Shown one piece after another: positions 34,162 to 46,235 of a DNA stretch of 64,000 nt (the first letter of the stretch is position 1; each line of letters begins with the position of its first letter). This DNA comes from Spirometra erinaceieuropaei. Its lineage: Eukaryota; Platyhelminthes; Cestoda; Diphyllobothriidea; Diphyllobothriidae. A program made the position numbers and the translations under genes. Below the pieces are notes generated by a model, which did no database searches, was not told the origin of the DNA, and saw only the letters and a list, made by a program, of their open reading frames with translations. Where the stretch lies: the NCBI GenBank assembly GCA_902702965.1, contig CACRXP010000152.1, forward strand, positions 1,130,393 through 1,194,392, given 5' to 3'.

Positions 34162-35650
34162 GTGGGGTGTGCGTATTTCCCTTAATTGTCTTACACTTTT
34201 TGCCTTTTATTTTGGAACAGCGCACCGTTGTTTTTCAACCAAATGTCTCTACTTACTAACACCAATATTAATAATTCAGCACTCTGTTTGTTCAGCTTTG
34301 CCTTTGAAATACTGTATGGAACTGTATATGATGTGCAAACTTTAGTACGCTGCTTTGAAACCCGAACTGAATATTCCATAGACATTCTACTGTCAACTTC
34401 AATGAACTATATATGAAACAAAATTTCCGACCGAAACACTCCGTTAAGGAAGACAACGTCTTATCCATTAAGCTACAAAACGTCCTTTTCTCATTGTCAT
34501 TATTTTTTTGCATGTGGATTTAGTATTTTTATCTCTAGTCGCAATAATTTATATTTTACTCGTATTTATTCGACGCGCAAAAATTAGTCTACATGTCAGT
34601 TTCCATTAATAACCTATTTTGGAGCCCATATATAAGTCTTAGTGGCGTTTTTATCGTTACCCAAAGGCAAGGCTGATCTGTAGCAGCCTCATCCGCCGAA
34701 GTGATAATTCTGCCTATCAGTGAAAATACTCGCCAAAAATGTAGGATTTTACATTACATTTTTAAGTTGAATTTAATTGTCTTTGCTTCCTAATGGCATC
34801 TGTATTTTGTGGAGTTGTCGAAAATGCAGACATCTAGGAGCCCTTTGTCCAACACCTTGATTGGCACGCAGTTCGCGTGGTGAACGTCATTTAACCCTCT
34901 CTTCTTTTCAATATTACTCACTTTATGCCAACTGCATGTGTGTCCCGCAGAAAACAAGAAACATGTTAGCGGAAAACACCATTTATACAAGAAAAGCTTT
35001 CAAATCTTGAGGCTACTGATGTTGCCCCACATACTTTGTTTTCCGATATTGTATTAACAAATAGCGACATTTTAAAGCACAAGTTCAAACCGGACTGTTT
35101 CGCTATAAGAACTCCAAAAAGGGACTGAATTTAGGATACGCAGAGCAAAATGTCATAAAAATCCTAATCAAAAAATGGAGTGCATCTATTTAGAGGCCTT
35201 CAAGTGCATCTACCTTTGTCTGTAAAGGAGGGCGTGGTCAATCGACCTGAGATCAGGATTCCAGTTTCCGTTATTTTATGCCTTAAGTGCTTCAAAGGTT
35301 AGCAGATCATATAGTAAATTTTGGTAGCATGACAAAGCTGTCTTCAGCCTGTATTGTCAACACAAGAACAACTGCCTCCCACCCCTAATTAAGCAATCCT
35401 TTTTGTTGCTACATCAAAACTTTCAGCTGCTTAGTATATTTAATCTGGTGCTGGACAGAATGCCTTCTAAAAACTTTTATCGTGCTGGGCATCACTGGTG
35501 ATAAGATGCGCAGTTGGAACCATCATGTAACCCACTTGTCAATCAACACTTCAATATATAGACTGGAGATAGGCAGAGCCTTTAAAACCCCTTAGTGCAG
35601 ACAGGTTGTAAAAAACGCGCACATGTTTACGTGGCTATACGGGTAATATA
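34162..35650. other. Gene-less spacer between the two copies of repeat family 1
   Basis: I see nothing recognisable here. Opposed open frames at 34186-34513 overlap each other and carry no known motif. Confidence 0.45.
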
Positions 35651-37102
35651 CAGAAAATGACCTCACTCATGAAAGGTGTCAAAATTTACGAATGATTGCC
35701 AACCAATCGTAAACCGACACTAATTTATAGATTCCATATCTATTTTAATTAAGTACAACTTTCAAAGAATTGAAAAAGATAAAAGAAATACTAAAGACAA
35801 CATTATGTTTCTTCAAAATGTCGTTTTTTAAGAAAATTGCACAAACACAAAAATTTTATAAGTGGCCATAAATTAGTAAATCATGTTTTTATATGTAAAG
35901 AATGTCCCCCTCGTGAAAAAGCGAAAAAATATGAAAGTGCAAATAAAATAACGTTTAAAAAGAGTGTTTTAATCACGTTTGCCTTTAAATATATCTTAGG
36001 TATTTGTGTAATTTCATAAATGCCAGTCTTCCAACAACCTAATGCTAAGTATAGATTCCAAAACAGATTTCCAAGAATTCGGGGTATCCTAGATTTTTTT
36101 GAGTTTAGTGAGATGCGGTTCAACAAGAGAAACGGGATTACGATTGATTTCACCAATGTAGGCGTCGCAGGAACAAAATCATTTCATAAGATGACATGCT
36201 ACCAGTCTGATTGATGCCCAAAAAATTTAAATAAAATTTGGAGGCGTGATCGTGAACATACCATTTTGTGTTTGTCGTTTAATTAATTTGCACTTTGCTT
36301 TCGTTCTAAATTACGTTGAGTTTCAGATTAGCCACAAAATATTGCTGAATACTTCATTATTTTCAGTGTTTTCTCCTGGTTGCTCAAAAACTGATTCTGC
36401 GTCATGTATCTGTCAAAAACGTTAAAGTAATTCTTGAAGGCACTTACCGAATTACTGATTGTTTGGGCGTTCTTCTTCATGAACGATGTCCTTTGGCTAT
36501 TAATTAAATACTCATTCAAACATGAAAATTAATGGTAGGGGGCGCTCATCGATCGCTCATACGGAAATCATTCGTTCCGTTGTGCCTTTAGGGCTCTCTC
36601 TCGAGCCCAACGAGCAGCCGCACAGCGGCGCAGATATAGGCAGAATGTTATAACCGACAAAGACAAGGGAGACTGGAATGGCCATTTGTGGCTTATTAGC
36701 CGTCGTCAGCCAGCCATACCCACACTTCGGGCTTGAGTATGGCTGGCTGACGACGGCTAATAAGCCAGAAATGGCCATTCCAGTCTCCCTTGTCTTTGTC
36801 GGTAATAGCATTCTATTTATGAAAATCAAATTTCGAAAAAATGGCCGTCCAGATCGAAAGACAGCAAATAATATGCCTTCGATCAATGAGAAGACTTCTT
36901 CTTATAAGTTACCTCTCTAAGAAGTGTTTTAATACCCCATTTCCTTGACGGATATCTGTGTACTCTGCATTTTCGCCCAGTGAGGCCAGGGAAAATTTGA
37001 CACTTTTGGCCGTTTCTTTCAAGTTTCTAGACAATACCAATACTTTCCAACCGTAAACGTAAGAACATGCCTTTTAATTTATATTGCGGCCATTTCCACT
37101 GT
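35651..37102. repeat. Long direct repeat family 1, copy B (interrupted)
   Basis: It matches copy A (33013-34161) in the same orientation, with roughly 290 nt of extra length explained by the fold-back insertion at 36530-36818. No protein domain is visible. It may be a non-autonomous element or a segmental duplication. Confidence 0.75.
36530..36818. mobile_element. Fold-back element F2, with target duplication ATGAAAAT
   Basis: The insert sits between ATGAAAAT at 36522-36529 and ATGAAAAT at 36819-36826. It starts TAATGGTAGGGGGCGCTCAT, has the same CAGCCGCACAGCGGC block as F1, and then nearly perfect 69-nt arms (36651-36719 and 36736-36804) around a 16-nt loop. Unlike F1 it has no tRNA-like hairpin and its right arm lacks the outer part, so it is asymmetric. 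It is a non-autonomous mobile element. Confidence 0.82.
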
Positions 37103-39230
37103 TTTGCTCGCTTTCAGACTTCATTTTGCATTTACAAAGGCGCAGCGGTTACCATATAAATATAGATGTTTTGCTGAAGCTATTACTACTTTGCTGGTTC
37201 TATTTCTTAATAAGAAATGTGCAGAAACTAGATTACACAACAACTAATGTGTCATATGTTTTAAACTAGAAGTAACCATTTGGTCGTGGTCATTTCTGTA
37301 ACCTTACGTAAGATTTACCAAACGGCAAAATAATTTCAGGCTTCCCATACGAAAGGTTCCCTGTGTGTGTTATTACTTCACTTTAGGTCACCAAATCGTA
37401 CATATCTGCTAATATTACTTGTAAAAATCGCTAAAACAACTGGTTTCTTAAAAATAACATTTGTGTTAGCAGGCTAGTTACCACGGTTAGCATCGAGCAG
37501 AATATAAATTTTCAATTCCGGCACCCTTTGTTTATTAAAACTCTCGCAAGTAAACAACTTCCCTTGTAGTGAAAAATCCGCTCAGATGCCTAACCGAATT
37601 CTAGGACGGGTATTAGCATTGGATATTACACGAATATATCACAACGTCCATTTTCGCTAACATTTATGAACATTTTGCTTCATTAAAAGAAGACTAAGGC
37701 GCGACCACTGGTACGGTAGATTTCTTGACCTTAGCTTTCGGACTTGGACTGGAGTTCACCATCAGAGACTGCTAGAGTGCAGCAACGCGTGAACATTTAT
37801 ATCGTTGCCCTGTGCGGGGGAGGGGGGACTACGTTCGTGGCTAGGTCTGGTTTGTACCGCCTTGTCCACAATAGTCCTCTTACGTGGTGACGCCTTTTGT
37901 ACTTCGCGGCGATGTGTGCTGCTTGCTTGATGTAATTACGTTAAAACAATTTCTGCACAAGAAAAGGACACTTCGCTGAATTGGCTAGATAAGCAAGCGA
38001 ACTGCGCAACGTTTAAGACGCCCAGCAATTCCTGCACCAGCTTCTGTTTTCAGGTTTCATGAGATAGGTCACATACTGTAAATTACTTCTTTCCAAACAA
38101 AATGCTATCAGGTCGTCGTTTAACTGTTTGAACGCTTTTCGAAAAACCAAATGAACTAGGTATTTTTGGTCCATTCTTTAATCACTCGGTGAAAGAATTT
38201 GGCCCGTACTTCAGGTTTGCCGCACTTTGTCTTCAATATGTATCGAAGATTTGTGATTTGCTGTTCAACTGAAAGACAACAGTATCATCCACAGGCCGGG
38301 TCGCATATAATAACATTTTGCGGCCGTGGTTTTTAACACTTTTATCACGGCGTTTTCCTAACGATGCTGTGAACTGTAGTTTTCCGAAATAAACTATTCT
38401 GTAAATATTGTCACCTTTTCATTGAGATGGCCGGCACTTCACAAGAACAAATCATGTTCAATCGAACGCGTATTCCCTTGATTCGTGCAAGTAAACGTCA
38501 TGAACGGGTTGCAACAATATCTTTTGATTATTCCAAAAAACCAGTATTACAATTATGCGCGCGGGAGCCCATGTGGAACACAGATTATTTATCAATTAGG
38601 AAGACTCTAATATCCTTCCTGTGGTCTTTCTAAGCCCCTTTAACCATATAAACGGCCACAAAGGACTCCGGTATTACGGGTGGTCATTCGCTAAATTCTG
38701 GGGGTATTAGGGTTGTCGATTAGTGTTAGGGGTAGTTTTATAAGGGTAAGAGTTACAGCACGAGAATATGCACCTCTTGAAATTCAGCTCTAGGCCACGC
38801 GTATTACTAGGAGTTCTTATTCCCGCGTTCACCCCGACAGTGTTAAATTTTTTTGTATTATCTTGATATTTTGGCAGGTATATCGACCCAGGCTCACTCG
38901 GTAGAATATCCTTAGTTAGAAATCAGTTGTAAAATTTTTGAACTTCGGAAAGCAGTAAATGTGACAAATTTACTTGTTGGAAGACGTAAATCTTCATTAT
39001 TAGGTCCGTTGGCTATAAGCGCAACAACCACTGAAACGCTTTCAGGGAATGTGATCGGAAAGTCTAGCATGGACATTATGAGTGTCAAATGAACTGTCTT
39101 CTTAAGTAATGATTAATTTATTCACTTTGTTCAGTATGTAGCGTGCCTCTGTAAGGGACCATTTTAGTGAGAAAACGACCTCCTGCCCTGCCTATGGCCT
39201 GAAAATTGCCTCGCCCATTTTGTACACGTC
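37103..39230. other. Gene-less stretch
   Basis: No supported gene. A plus-strand open frame at 38427-38633 starts MAGTSQEQIM and passes a weak donor (GCAA|gtaaac), but nothing ties it to other exons. A G-rich patch (GGGGGAGGGGGG) lies near 37817. Confidence 0.45.
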
Positions 39231-39533
39231 GTGGAAGGAAATTATCTTACTTGTAGTGGCCTAATCATACGTAGTTTCGGTAGAAAATCAGTGTTACTAG
39301 ACAGTCAACTCTCAAGTATGATTAGTGTCATAGAATTTTCAATTCGAGTTCTTTTGGGGCTGAAAAGTATCCCTTTTCTCAGTGGCCAGTTTAGGTTTGC
39401 CGTGCGAAAAGACAATTCTCTGGACTTCAAGGTGCTGCGCGTCACTTCGCAGCGGTTGGGCGAATACTCATTTAACGATGAGCTCATAACAGAAGTTCAG
39501 TTTGTCCAGATGGGTTTAGACAAGCATACATAG
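39231..39533 (+). CDS. Unrecognised open reading frame, 100 codons
   Basis: The frame is the longest in the middle of the window that is not inside a repeat I can identify. It begins MEGNYLTCSGLI, is rather hydrophobic in the middle (SVIEFSIRVLLGLKSIPF) and ends with a TAG. A possible acceptor (cttacttgtag) lies at 39256. I know no family for it. Given the repeat-rich setting it may be a remnant of a mobile element or chance. Confidence 0.2.
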   Translation: MEGNYLTCSGLIIRSFGRKSVLLDSQLSSMISVIEFSIRVLLGLKSIPFLSGQFRFAVRKDNSLDFKVLRVTSQRLGEYSFNDELITEVQFVQMGLDKHT

Positions 39534-40560
39534 TTCACTAGAATTCCACTTAACTCGAATCAGAACACAGAGTCTGCCTTTTATGCAGCGCATTCCACGT
39601 GAAGACAACCTACTTGACGCCCTGGTACGATTACGGCAACTCCCCAAAATGTACCTGTGAGTACTGGCACGCCTCATGTCATAAACATTTTCAACACGTA
39701 CGCGAACTTGCTTTAGAGAAAGTCAGGGAATTGATGATAACAGATTAATATGACAAAGAGGATTTCCAGTATACTGGCGGGAAAACTCTCGCCTTAAAAA
39801 AGCGATCGGTCTGATCCACAGCAAATTTTTACTTACCAGCTATTCTGCTACAAAACTGCAATTCACCGGCGGGGAGATAAATCACCAGTTGGATAGGGAG
39901 AGAAAGAGAGTCGCGGGACTTGATTTCATGCAACCAAAAAAGTCCAACTACAGCATGATTCTCCTCATATGAAATGCGCCGAAGTTAAGCTGCTTGCTAA
40001 AAAACTGATCGAAAGTTAGCCCGATGATAGATCGGAGTAAAAGCCACTTGGCAGCCGCAGCGATGTCTTTGGAAGAAGAGATTAATGAGTCGATTGGTAG
40101 CCTCAGGGCAAAACACAAGTGTATTTGAATGATCTAGAGAACAGGAATGCATAGCGCGCAACGAATAAGCATTCAGTGGGTGCTGTGTTAAGGCTGCTTT
40201 TCGTCAGCGAAAGTGCAAAAATGTCTAACACACGTCAAAAACCTAACATGACAGCAGATGTTCAACACAGAAGGACATTTAATTCGACTTCAAAGACATA
40301 GTATACAGCTTACGAACAGAATTTTTACTGTCATCAAAGTTTCTACAGCATTGTCTTTTGCTATCATCCAAATTCATAGGTGATTGGGTTAGATGTGGCT
40401 AGGTAGCTCCGCATGAAGTAAACAAATCTCAGCCACCTCTAATGTAAGAGCTGTGGTAATAAGGGACTTTTGCAGATGGGACCGGGGAAAGCACAGGCGA
40501 GCAGATCAAGTGGCTGTACGCAAAAAAGCTATTGGAAGTGCGTAATTGTACTGTGAGTGG
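39534..40560. other. Gene-less stretch
   Basis: I see no gene, repeat or RNA here; sequence is moderately A+T-rich with stops in all frames. Confidence 0.45.
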
Positions 40561-40646
40561 TAGAGGAATAGTCGCCCTAACTCTAACCCCCAACCCTAAC
40601 CCTGACTCCTAACCCCAGCCCCTAACCCTAGCCTCTAACCCCAACC
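40561..40646. repeat. Degenerate interstitial telomere-like tract
   Basis: A run of variant CCCTAA units on the plus strand (CCCTAACTCTAACCCCC, CCCTAACCCTGACTCC, CCCCTAACCCTAGCC and so on, about 85 nt), the complement of the TTAGGG telomere repeat used by most animals. Units vary in length between 6 and 9, so it is old or was never a telomere array. Confidence 0.7.
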
Positions 40647-41050
40647 AAAACAGTATGGTGTCCATCATGTGAGGCTGGATAACCGCATCTTACCGGCGAT
40701 TTACGCTATATTGCTTCGTCGATTAATGCATAAGCAGCACCTCTGAATGCCTCGCTGTCCGTTTTGCGAAAAAGAACCGGTGTATTCGGAGAATACGAAA
40801 TCACTCGGAAAAACTCCTCTTCGAAGATCTTTCGTTGCGTCCTCAGACATAATGATACGTCTGGCTACCACAGCTGACAGAAGATAAATTGCCTAAAGAG
40901 CGACAAAATGATGGAAATAGTCAGCATGGGGCGAACGTACTCTTTCGATGAATCATCAACATGGCGCTCAGGGATCGGAGGTGGGAAACCTACTACCAGA
41001 GAAGAATAAGCAGTGGAAACCGACTTGACTGAGGGATAGGAGTGCCCATT
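40647..41050. other. Gene-less stretch before repeat family 4
   Basis: I see no gene or RNA. Open frames on the minus strand (from 41191) run through it without recognisable features. Confidence 0.4.
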
Positions 41051-41614
41051 CACACTTAAGACTGTTTTGGAGGGGGGTAGAATAGCAGCTTTCACCGATG
41101 TGTGGTGGGGAGGAACAGTCAAATTAGACCGGCCTGTAGACCGCACTACGAGGGACAGGGGAGCGTGATGATGACGATCGCGCAGGCTCAATCTGCTGTT
41201 CTGACGCGATATCCGTCTTTGTACTCTGTGATGCGCAACAGAGAGCTGGACATGGGTTTCACGAACTTAGGGATCCAGGTTTCGTATAAACACTTTACAT
41301 CCGCTTAAAACAGACCCCTCTAGGCGTTGGCGACAGTTCTTGTGGTGCGGAGCGTGCGTTGACGCACCAGCCGTCATCCTGTGCGCCATTCTGAAAACCT
41401 CTTCTGTGTCTGCCGTTATTCGGAAAATGGGCCAGGACGGCGCTCGAAGCGGACCCGGTCGTGCGCTGGTCAGGTCACAAGGGGCAATGTCAACTGTCAT
41501 TTGCAAGACGCCATTAAAACGCACCCATTTCCCTGGAAGACCAGTCGTTTTCCCATACAAATATGTTTAAAATCTCATCGTACATTACCCTAGTAGGTGT
41601 GAAGATTGTTATCC
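41051..41614. repeat. Direct repeat family 4, copy A
   Basis: It aligns with 42300-42835. The best-kept part runs from GTTGGCGACAG (41326) through GACGCACCAGCCGTCAT, ATGGGCCAGGACGG and CCAGTCGT.TTCCCAT to CCTAGTAGGTGTGAAGA (41609). Overlapping open frames on both strands reflect its higher G+C; no domain was recognised. Confidence 0.75.
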
Positions 41615-42299
41615 GACGACGTATGCTGTCCGAAATTTTGCGTCTGCAGATAACTAGATCAAATAAGGTGTATTACTGCATTTTCCTTTAAGCGTATGTC
41701 GTTCAGGAGGGTTTTGCCAGATGCTATGGCTGGGTGTGCGATACTGATGTTCATATGTGCACCTAATCGATATGCGTTTGACGCTGAGGTTATTTTACTT
41801 GATCTTTGGCTTGGCAGGCAGTGGCAATTGAAATTTCCACAAGAACCCCGTGTCAGGCCGTTGACCACTTGTGATATAATTAATGACTGCCACCACGAGA
41901 TTGCTATTTTCGCCAATATAAACATTTCCTTTTTTCTGTGTAAGTGACGTTCCTTTTCTGGAGGCGGTGGGGGCTTTGAGGTTATGGGTGGGCGTGAGAA
42001 AATAAAGGCTATTACGTACAGACTAATTAACTACAATTGTCAAAACATAAAGCTTTGCTGGTTAATCGCATCTCACTGGATCCGAGCTATGTAGGTTGAA
42101 AAAACGGGCTTTTCAGTTCGCAAAAAAGTGTGATCTGAAAAAGAGGTAGTACGCTTCACTTTGGTGACACAAATGTCGCACACGAATTTAGAGCAGTCAG
42201 CCAGAGACAAACGAGCTTTTTGGCGGGTAAACGACATGGTTTTGGGGTGCGGAAGGGAGAAGAAGAGTTGATTGTCAAGAGTTGTTCGACAGGCTGCCT
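41615..42299. other. Spacer between the copies of repeat family 4
   Basis: It contains opposed open frames at 41659-41947 (plus: MSFRRVLPDAMAGC, hydrophobic start), with no recognised family. Nothing else is seen. Confidence 0.35.
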
Positions 42300-42835
42300 G
42301 GAGTAGTGTGGGGGAGCAGTTTTGATCAGTGTGTGAGGTGAGGGGAGAGAACAGATAAGATAGATTGGCCCGTAGGCCCCACTATGAGAGAGGGAGACCG
42401 TGAAGGGTGCGTTTGTGCGGGAACAGTCAGCTATTGTGATGTGTTGTCTGTCATTCCACCTCGTTATGCACAGGGGGATGGGGTTTTAGCAACGAAAGCT
42501 CCGAGTGAGAGCAGTCTGTGCGAACAAGACAATCCCATTTGGAGTGTTGGCGACAGCCCTTGTGGTCCGGAGAGTACGTTGACGCACCAGCCGTCATACT
42601 GTGCGCCACTCTGAAAGCCTCTTCGGTGGCTGCTGTTATTCAGAACATGGGCCAGGACGGTGCTCGAGATGGATCCGGTCTTGCGTTGACCACGCCACAA
42701 GAGGCAATGTCCACTGTCATTTGCAAGTCGCCACCAAGAGGTCCTCATTGCCCTGGAGGACCAGTCGTATTCCCATCCAAACATGTTTAAAATCTCATTG
42801 CACATTAACCTAGTAGGTGTGAAGAGAGTTACCCT
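42300..42835. repeat. Direct repeat family 4, copy B
   Basis: Same order of blocks as copy A: GTTGGCGACAG, GACGCACCAGCCGTCAT, ATGGGCCAGGACGG, CCAGTCGTATTCCCAT and CCTAGTAGGTGTGAAGA. The two copies lie about 1.2 kb apart in the same orientation and are diverged by point changes and small indels. Confidence 0.75.
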
Positions 42836-42859
42836 ATGATATAAGGTACCTCAAACCGA

Positions 42860-44590
42860 ATTCTTTTAGCTTAAGTGGATATTTTCGCAGACTGGGAGAA
42901 CTTAGAGATGCACGTATTTTTGGTAAAATGTCACTTTCAAAAAGCTGCGCTAAAAGAAAAACAGCATGAGAGATGGTGCCTAGAAAGACAAGATAATATG
43001 CCGGACCGTTGGACATGTGCAAAATGAGACTCAAGAGCCCCGTCCGACGGACGGCTAATCCAGCGAGACAAGATCCGATGCCCATTACAAGACATCAGTC
43101 ATTTATCATGTACATTAAATGTGACCTTCAGCGATTTGGCCTTAAGCTTTTCCAGAATACATGCCCACGTATATTTCAGTCCTGTGTGTTATCGGCCACA
43201 GTGAAGCGATGACGGCAGTAAGGGATTAACCAAGAAAATAACAGAGAAAATTCTTGAAAATTCAGATAGAAGTGAAACAATTCTGTTCCAAGCGCTATAT
43301 TTAACAAAATGTCAAGTTTACGAGTGCTGCTTAGTGTTCAATGAGGGTTAGCCAGGGCACGGTATAAGCATGACGTTCAAGCTGCATAAATGTTTACGAC
43401 GAGGGGAATTGGCATTTCTACCAATAAATTTGTCAACGCAAGAAGGTGTCTCTAGAGCGGAGCGTTGACTGTTAATTAAACTCGAGCGGGTAATTTGAGT
43501 CGAGCGAGCGTACACCGGAGTACAAGAGCCGCGAGTCGGTAACTTCACTTACTGCAAATGACAGAAAAACTAGGAATCAAACGAAATGCCGCGTTAATGC
43601 TGAACTTTTTTGGCAAATGCGGAGAATGGTTAGCATGGGTGAGGACGCAGGGCGTGGTAATGCATCTTAAAGTGCCAGCAGAGGTAACACAATCTGACTT
43701 GACTGCTTCAATGGGGTGAGTTTTTCTCGCCGGTTACAGGTGTCTGTCTGCTATTTAGTAGTCAGACTGTCATACACTCATTATCGTCCAAATACTCGGA
43801 CGTCGTGTACGAAGGTTTTTGTGCCGAAGTCTCTTTTCGGGCAGATAAATTGGAAGTTGTTGTATTGTAAATTATGGGCGAGGAGGTTAACTACGCCTTT
43901 GATGTTTCCATTCAAAAGAAGTGTTATGCCACACATCGACGGTCCCAATTTGAAGCAATTGTGGGATAGCATCATAATGTTCAAAGTCGCTTAGCTAGGG
44001 ATCTCGTCCAGACCATTTCTGAGGGAGACTCAGCTCCACAAATTTACTTTAAATGTCCTTCTGAGAAAATGAAAGTAAATAAACAAAATAAAATTGGTGT
44101 CTTGATTTATAAACAAATAAATGGTACGACATGCGAGAGGCTGCGCCGCGGCATACCTTTCTAGAACCACGTTAAAATGTTTAATATGTATCGTCTCGAG
44201 TGTGAGAAATGCTTTTTAAATAATATAAGCTTGCCGTGGAAAAAACACTAACTTTGGCTTTCCACGAGTACGCATGCGTCTTTGTATGAACCAAATTTAA
44301 AGTGTAAGCGAGTTCCATACCTGTTATTTGGTTTTAATTGCATGTCTCACTCGCGAAAGGCAGGGAACAAAATCGGATCAAGAAAACCATGGGATCTTGT
44401 CATTCAGACATCTAGGCGTCCAGACAGTGGAACGAAAGTGGTCAAATTTGACAGCCAAACCACTCAGAAAGTCAAAGTGCGCCGCTTGGGTTTATGCTTT
44501 TAACAGCCGATTAGCGTGGGTTTTCAAAGTCTTGCCTATACTTCTCACTGGAATCGATACTTACCAGCACTTCAGGCGTATGCTTTATTG
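42860..44590. repeat. Direct repeat family 2, copy A
   Basis: It aligns with copy B (48400-50190): shared blocks are GACGGACGGCTAATCC, TTACAAGACATCAGTCA, TACACTCATTATCGTCCA, AAACACTAACTTTGG and GAGTACGCATGCG. No open frame is conserved between the copies, so I do not call a gene; the unit may be a decayed element. Confidence 0.72.
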
Positions 44591-46235
44591 ATGACAGTGA
44601 CTAGTTGTTCTGGTGGGGAATCAACACCACTCGTTCATGCTGAATCTTTTCTATCTCAAGCAGACTGAAGACACGTTTCGAATGACAGAACTCATCCTTC
44701 CTATGGCAAAAGCCGTCTATCACTGCATTATATCAAATGCTCCACGTCACCAAACCGTCGCCAAGCGATCTCTGAGGTTTATCTAACAACGATTAGAAAC
44801 GCTCACTAAAGGTAAATTTCTAACTTTGTTTTCAAACGTTCTCCTAGCACCTCCTTGCCTGCGTCGAAATGTGCGTAAATATGAGCTCATCCCCGGTGAT
44901 ATTCACATCCGGGATCTGTATTTCGGCGCTTAAAATGAGTTCCGATTAGTAGTGGAGGAGTGTTTGTCTGGATTAAAGAAAGATATGCAAAGAAGCCGAC
45001 ACTCCCTACAAAACCCTTACTCCGATTTATGCGGCGCAGCTCCGGTACTACGAAACTCCGAAAGCGACAAGCAATAGGGCATATACTGCTTCTTTGATAG
45101 GCATTCTATGGGAGGAAGTGCACACTTAGCCAACGCATATTAAAATGAATGGGATCGGTCATAGAGTGCTGACACCCACGTACGCCAGCTGACGCTTGAC
45201 GTGGGGAAATTACGTTGGTTCATCACAAACTCCCAGTATTCATGTGAAGATATATGCAACTGTTCTGCTAAGAATACACAGGTGCGTGCACAAACAGGAG
45301 ATCAGAGGAAGCTGCCTGCATCTGACTTCCTGGCAAAGAGGTGAACGAGTGGCGTATAACTGCTAGGACTGCTGGACTCGATCCCGAACGGCGACCTGCA
45401 CCGCATCTACTTCACTCCCTCCTTCTCCCCCATCTGGATCTGATATCAAGGCAGAGACAAGAGGACCAGAGGCGGGAGAGTGCGCGTGTGGCTGTCACGG
45501 CCGGACCCACGCCTAGGAGTACCATCACACGCCCAGATCAACAAGATACGTCTGACCAGGATTCTAACCAACGACAAAAATGAATGACCACGCACACACT
45601 CTGCATACCCAGTGAGAGCGCAAGCCTATCAACCGGCAGGGAACCAGGCACCAGAGAACTGCCAGAGCACACCAGGCTGCGCCGGCCATGGTTTGCTGTA
45701 TCATGCCATAGCAGACACACACACTATCCTTGAAGCAAGCACATAGTGGACTTCCCACCCCAAGCATCGGATTTCAGCACTCAAGAGGAGTGGCAGTGAG
45801 TAGAGGAGAAACTGTCGTCTTGATCGGAGAAGAATATACAAGAAACAGACACCGCCCCCATATCGATTTCGTACGAAGTGAAACCGTTGATCTGCAATCA
45901 CGCAATAAACTATAAGTTGCCCTCTTGATAAGCACTCCATGAGATGAAGAATATATTAATTTTAGAAAGGGTTCGTTCGCAAGCTGTGCTGAGATCGGTG
46001 CAAGTCAGTTGACCTTCGACATAGGAAAGATAATTCGGTTATCCGCAACATTTCAGCTATTCAGTAAATGTTTAGGTAACAGGAAGGGTTTCCACTCGGT
46101 AAGTAACATTTATAGCACAAAGGTTGACTTGTAAACGCATATTTGTTAGATCCATGTAAACAGTTTGTTCCCGCTCGTCTCGCGCACAGTGGGGGGCGAC
46201 TAAAAGCGGTGCAAGTTCTAATTTCTAGTTCCTTA
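44591..46235. other. Gene-less stretch with a G+C-rich patch
   Basis: The patch at 45340-45720 is notably richer in G+C than its surroundings and has open frames on both strands (plus 45341-45583, Arg/Gln/Asp-rich), which looks like decayed retroelement sequence but has no recognised motif. Loosely similar blocks near 45070-45120 and 45890-45945 (TTGATA.GCA.TC.ATG) may be its flanks. Confidence 0.35.

Noticed and set aside
38427..38633. Plus-strand frame MAGTSQEQIM as a first exon
   Set aside because: The donor GCAA|gtaaac is weak and nothing downstream matches.
42384..42805. Overlapping open frames of 70-113 codons on both strands as genes
   Set aside because: They lie within repeat family 4, whose other copy at 41.3-41.6 kb does not keep the same frames over the same length.
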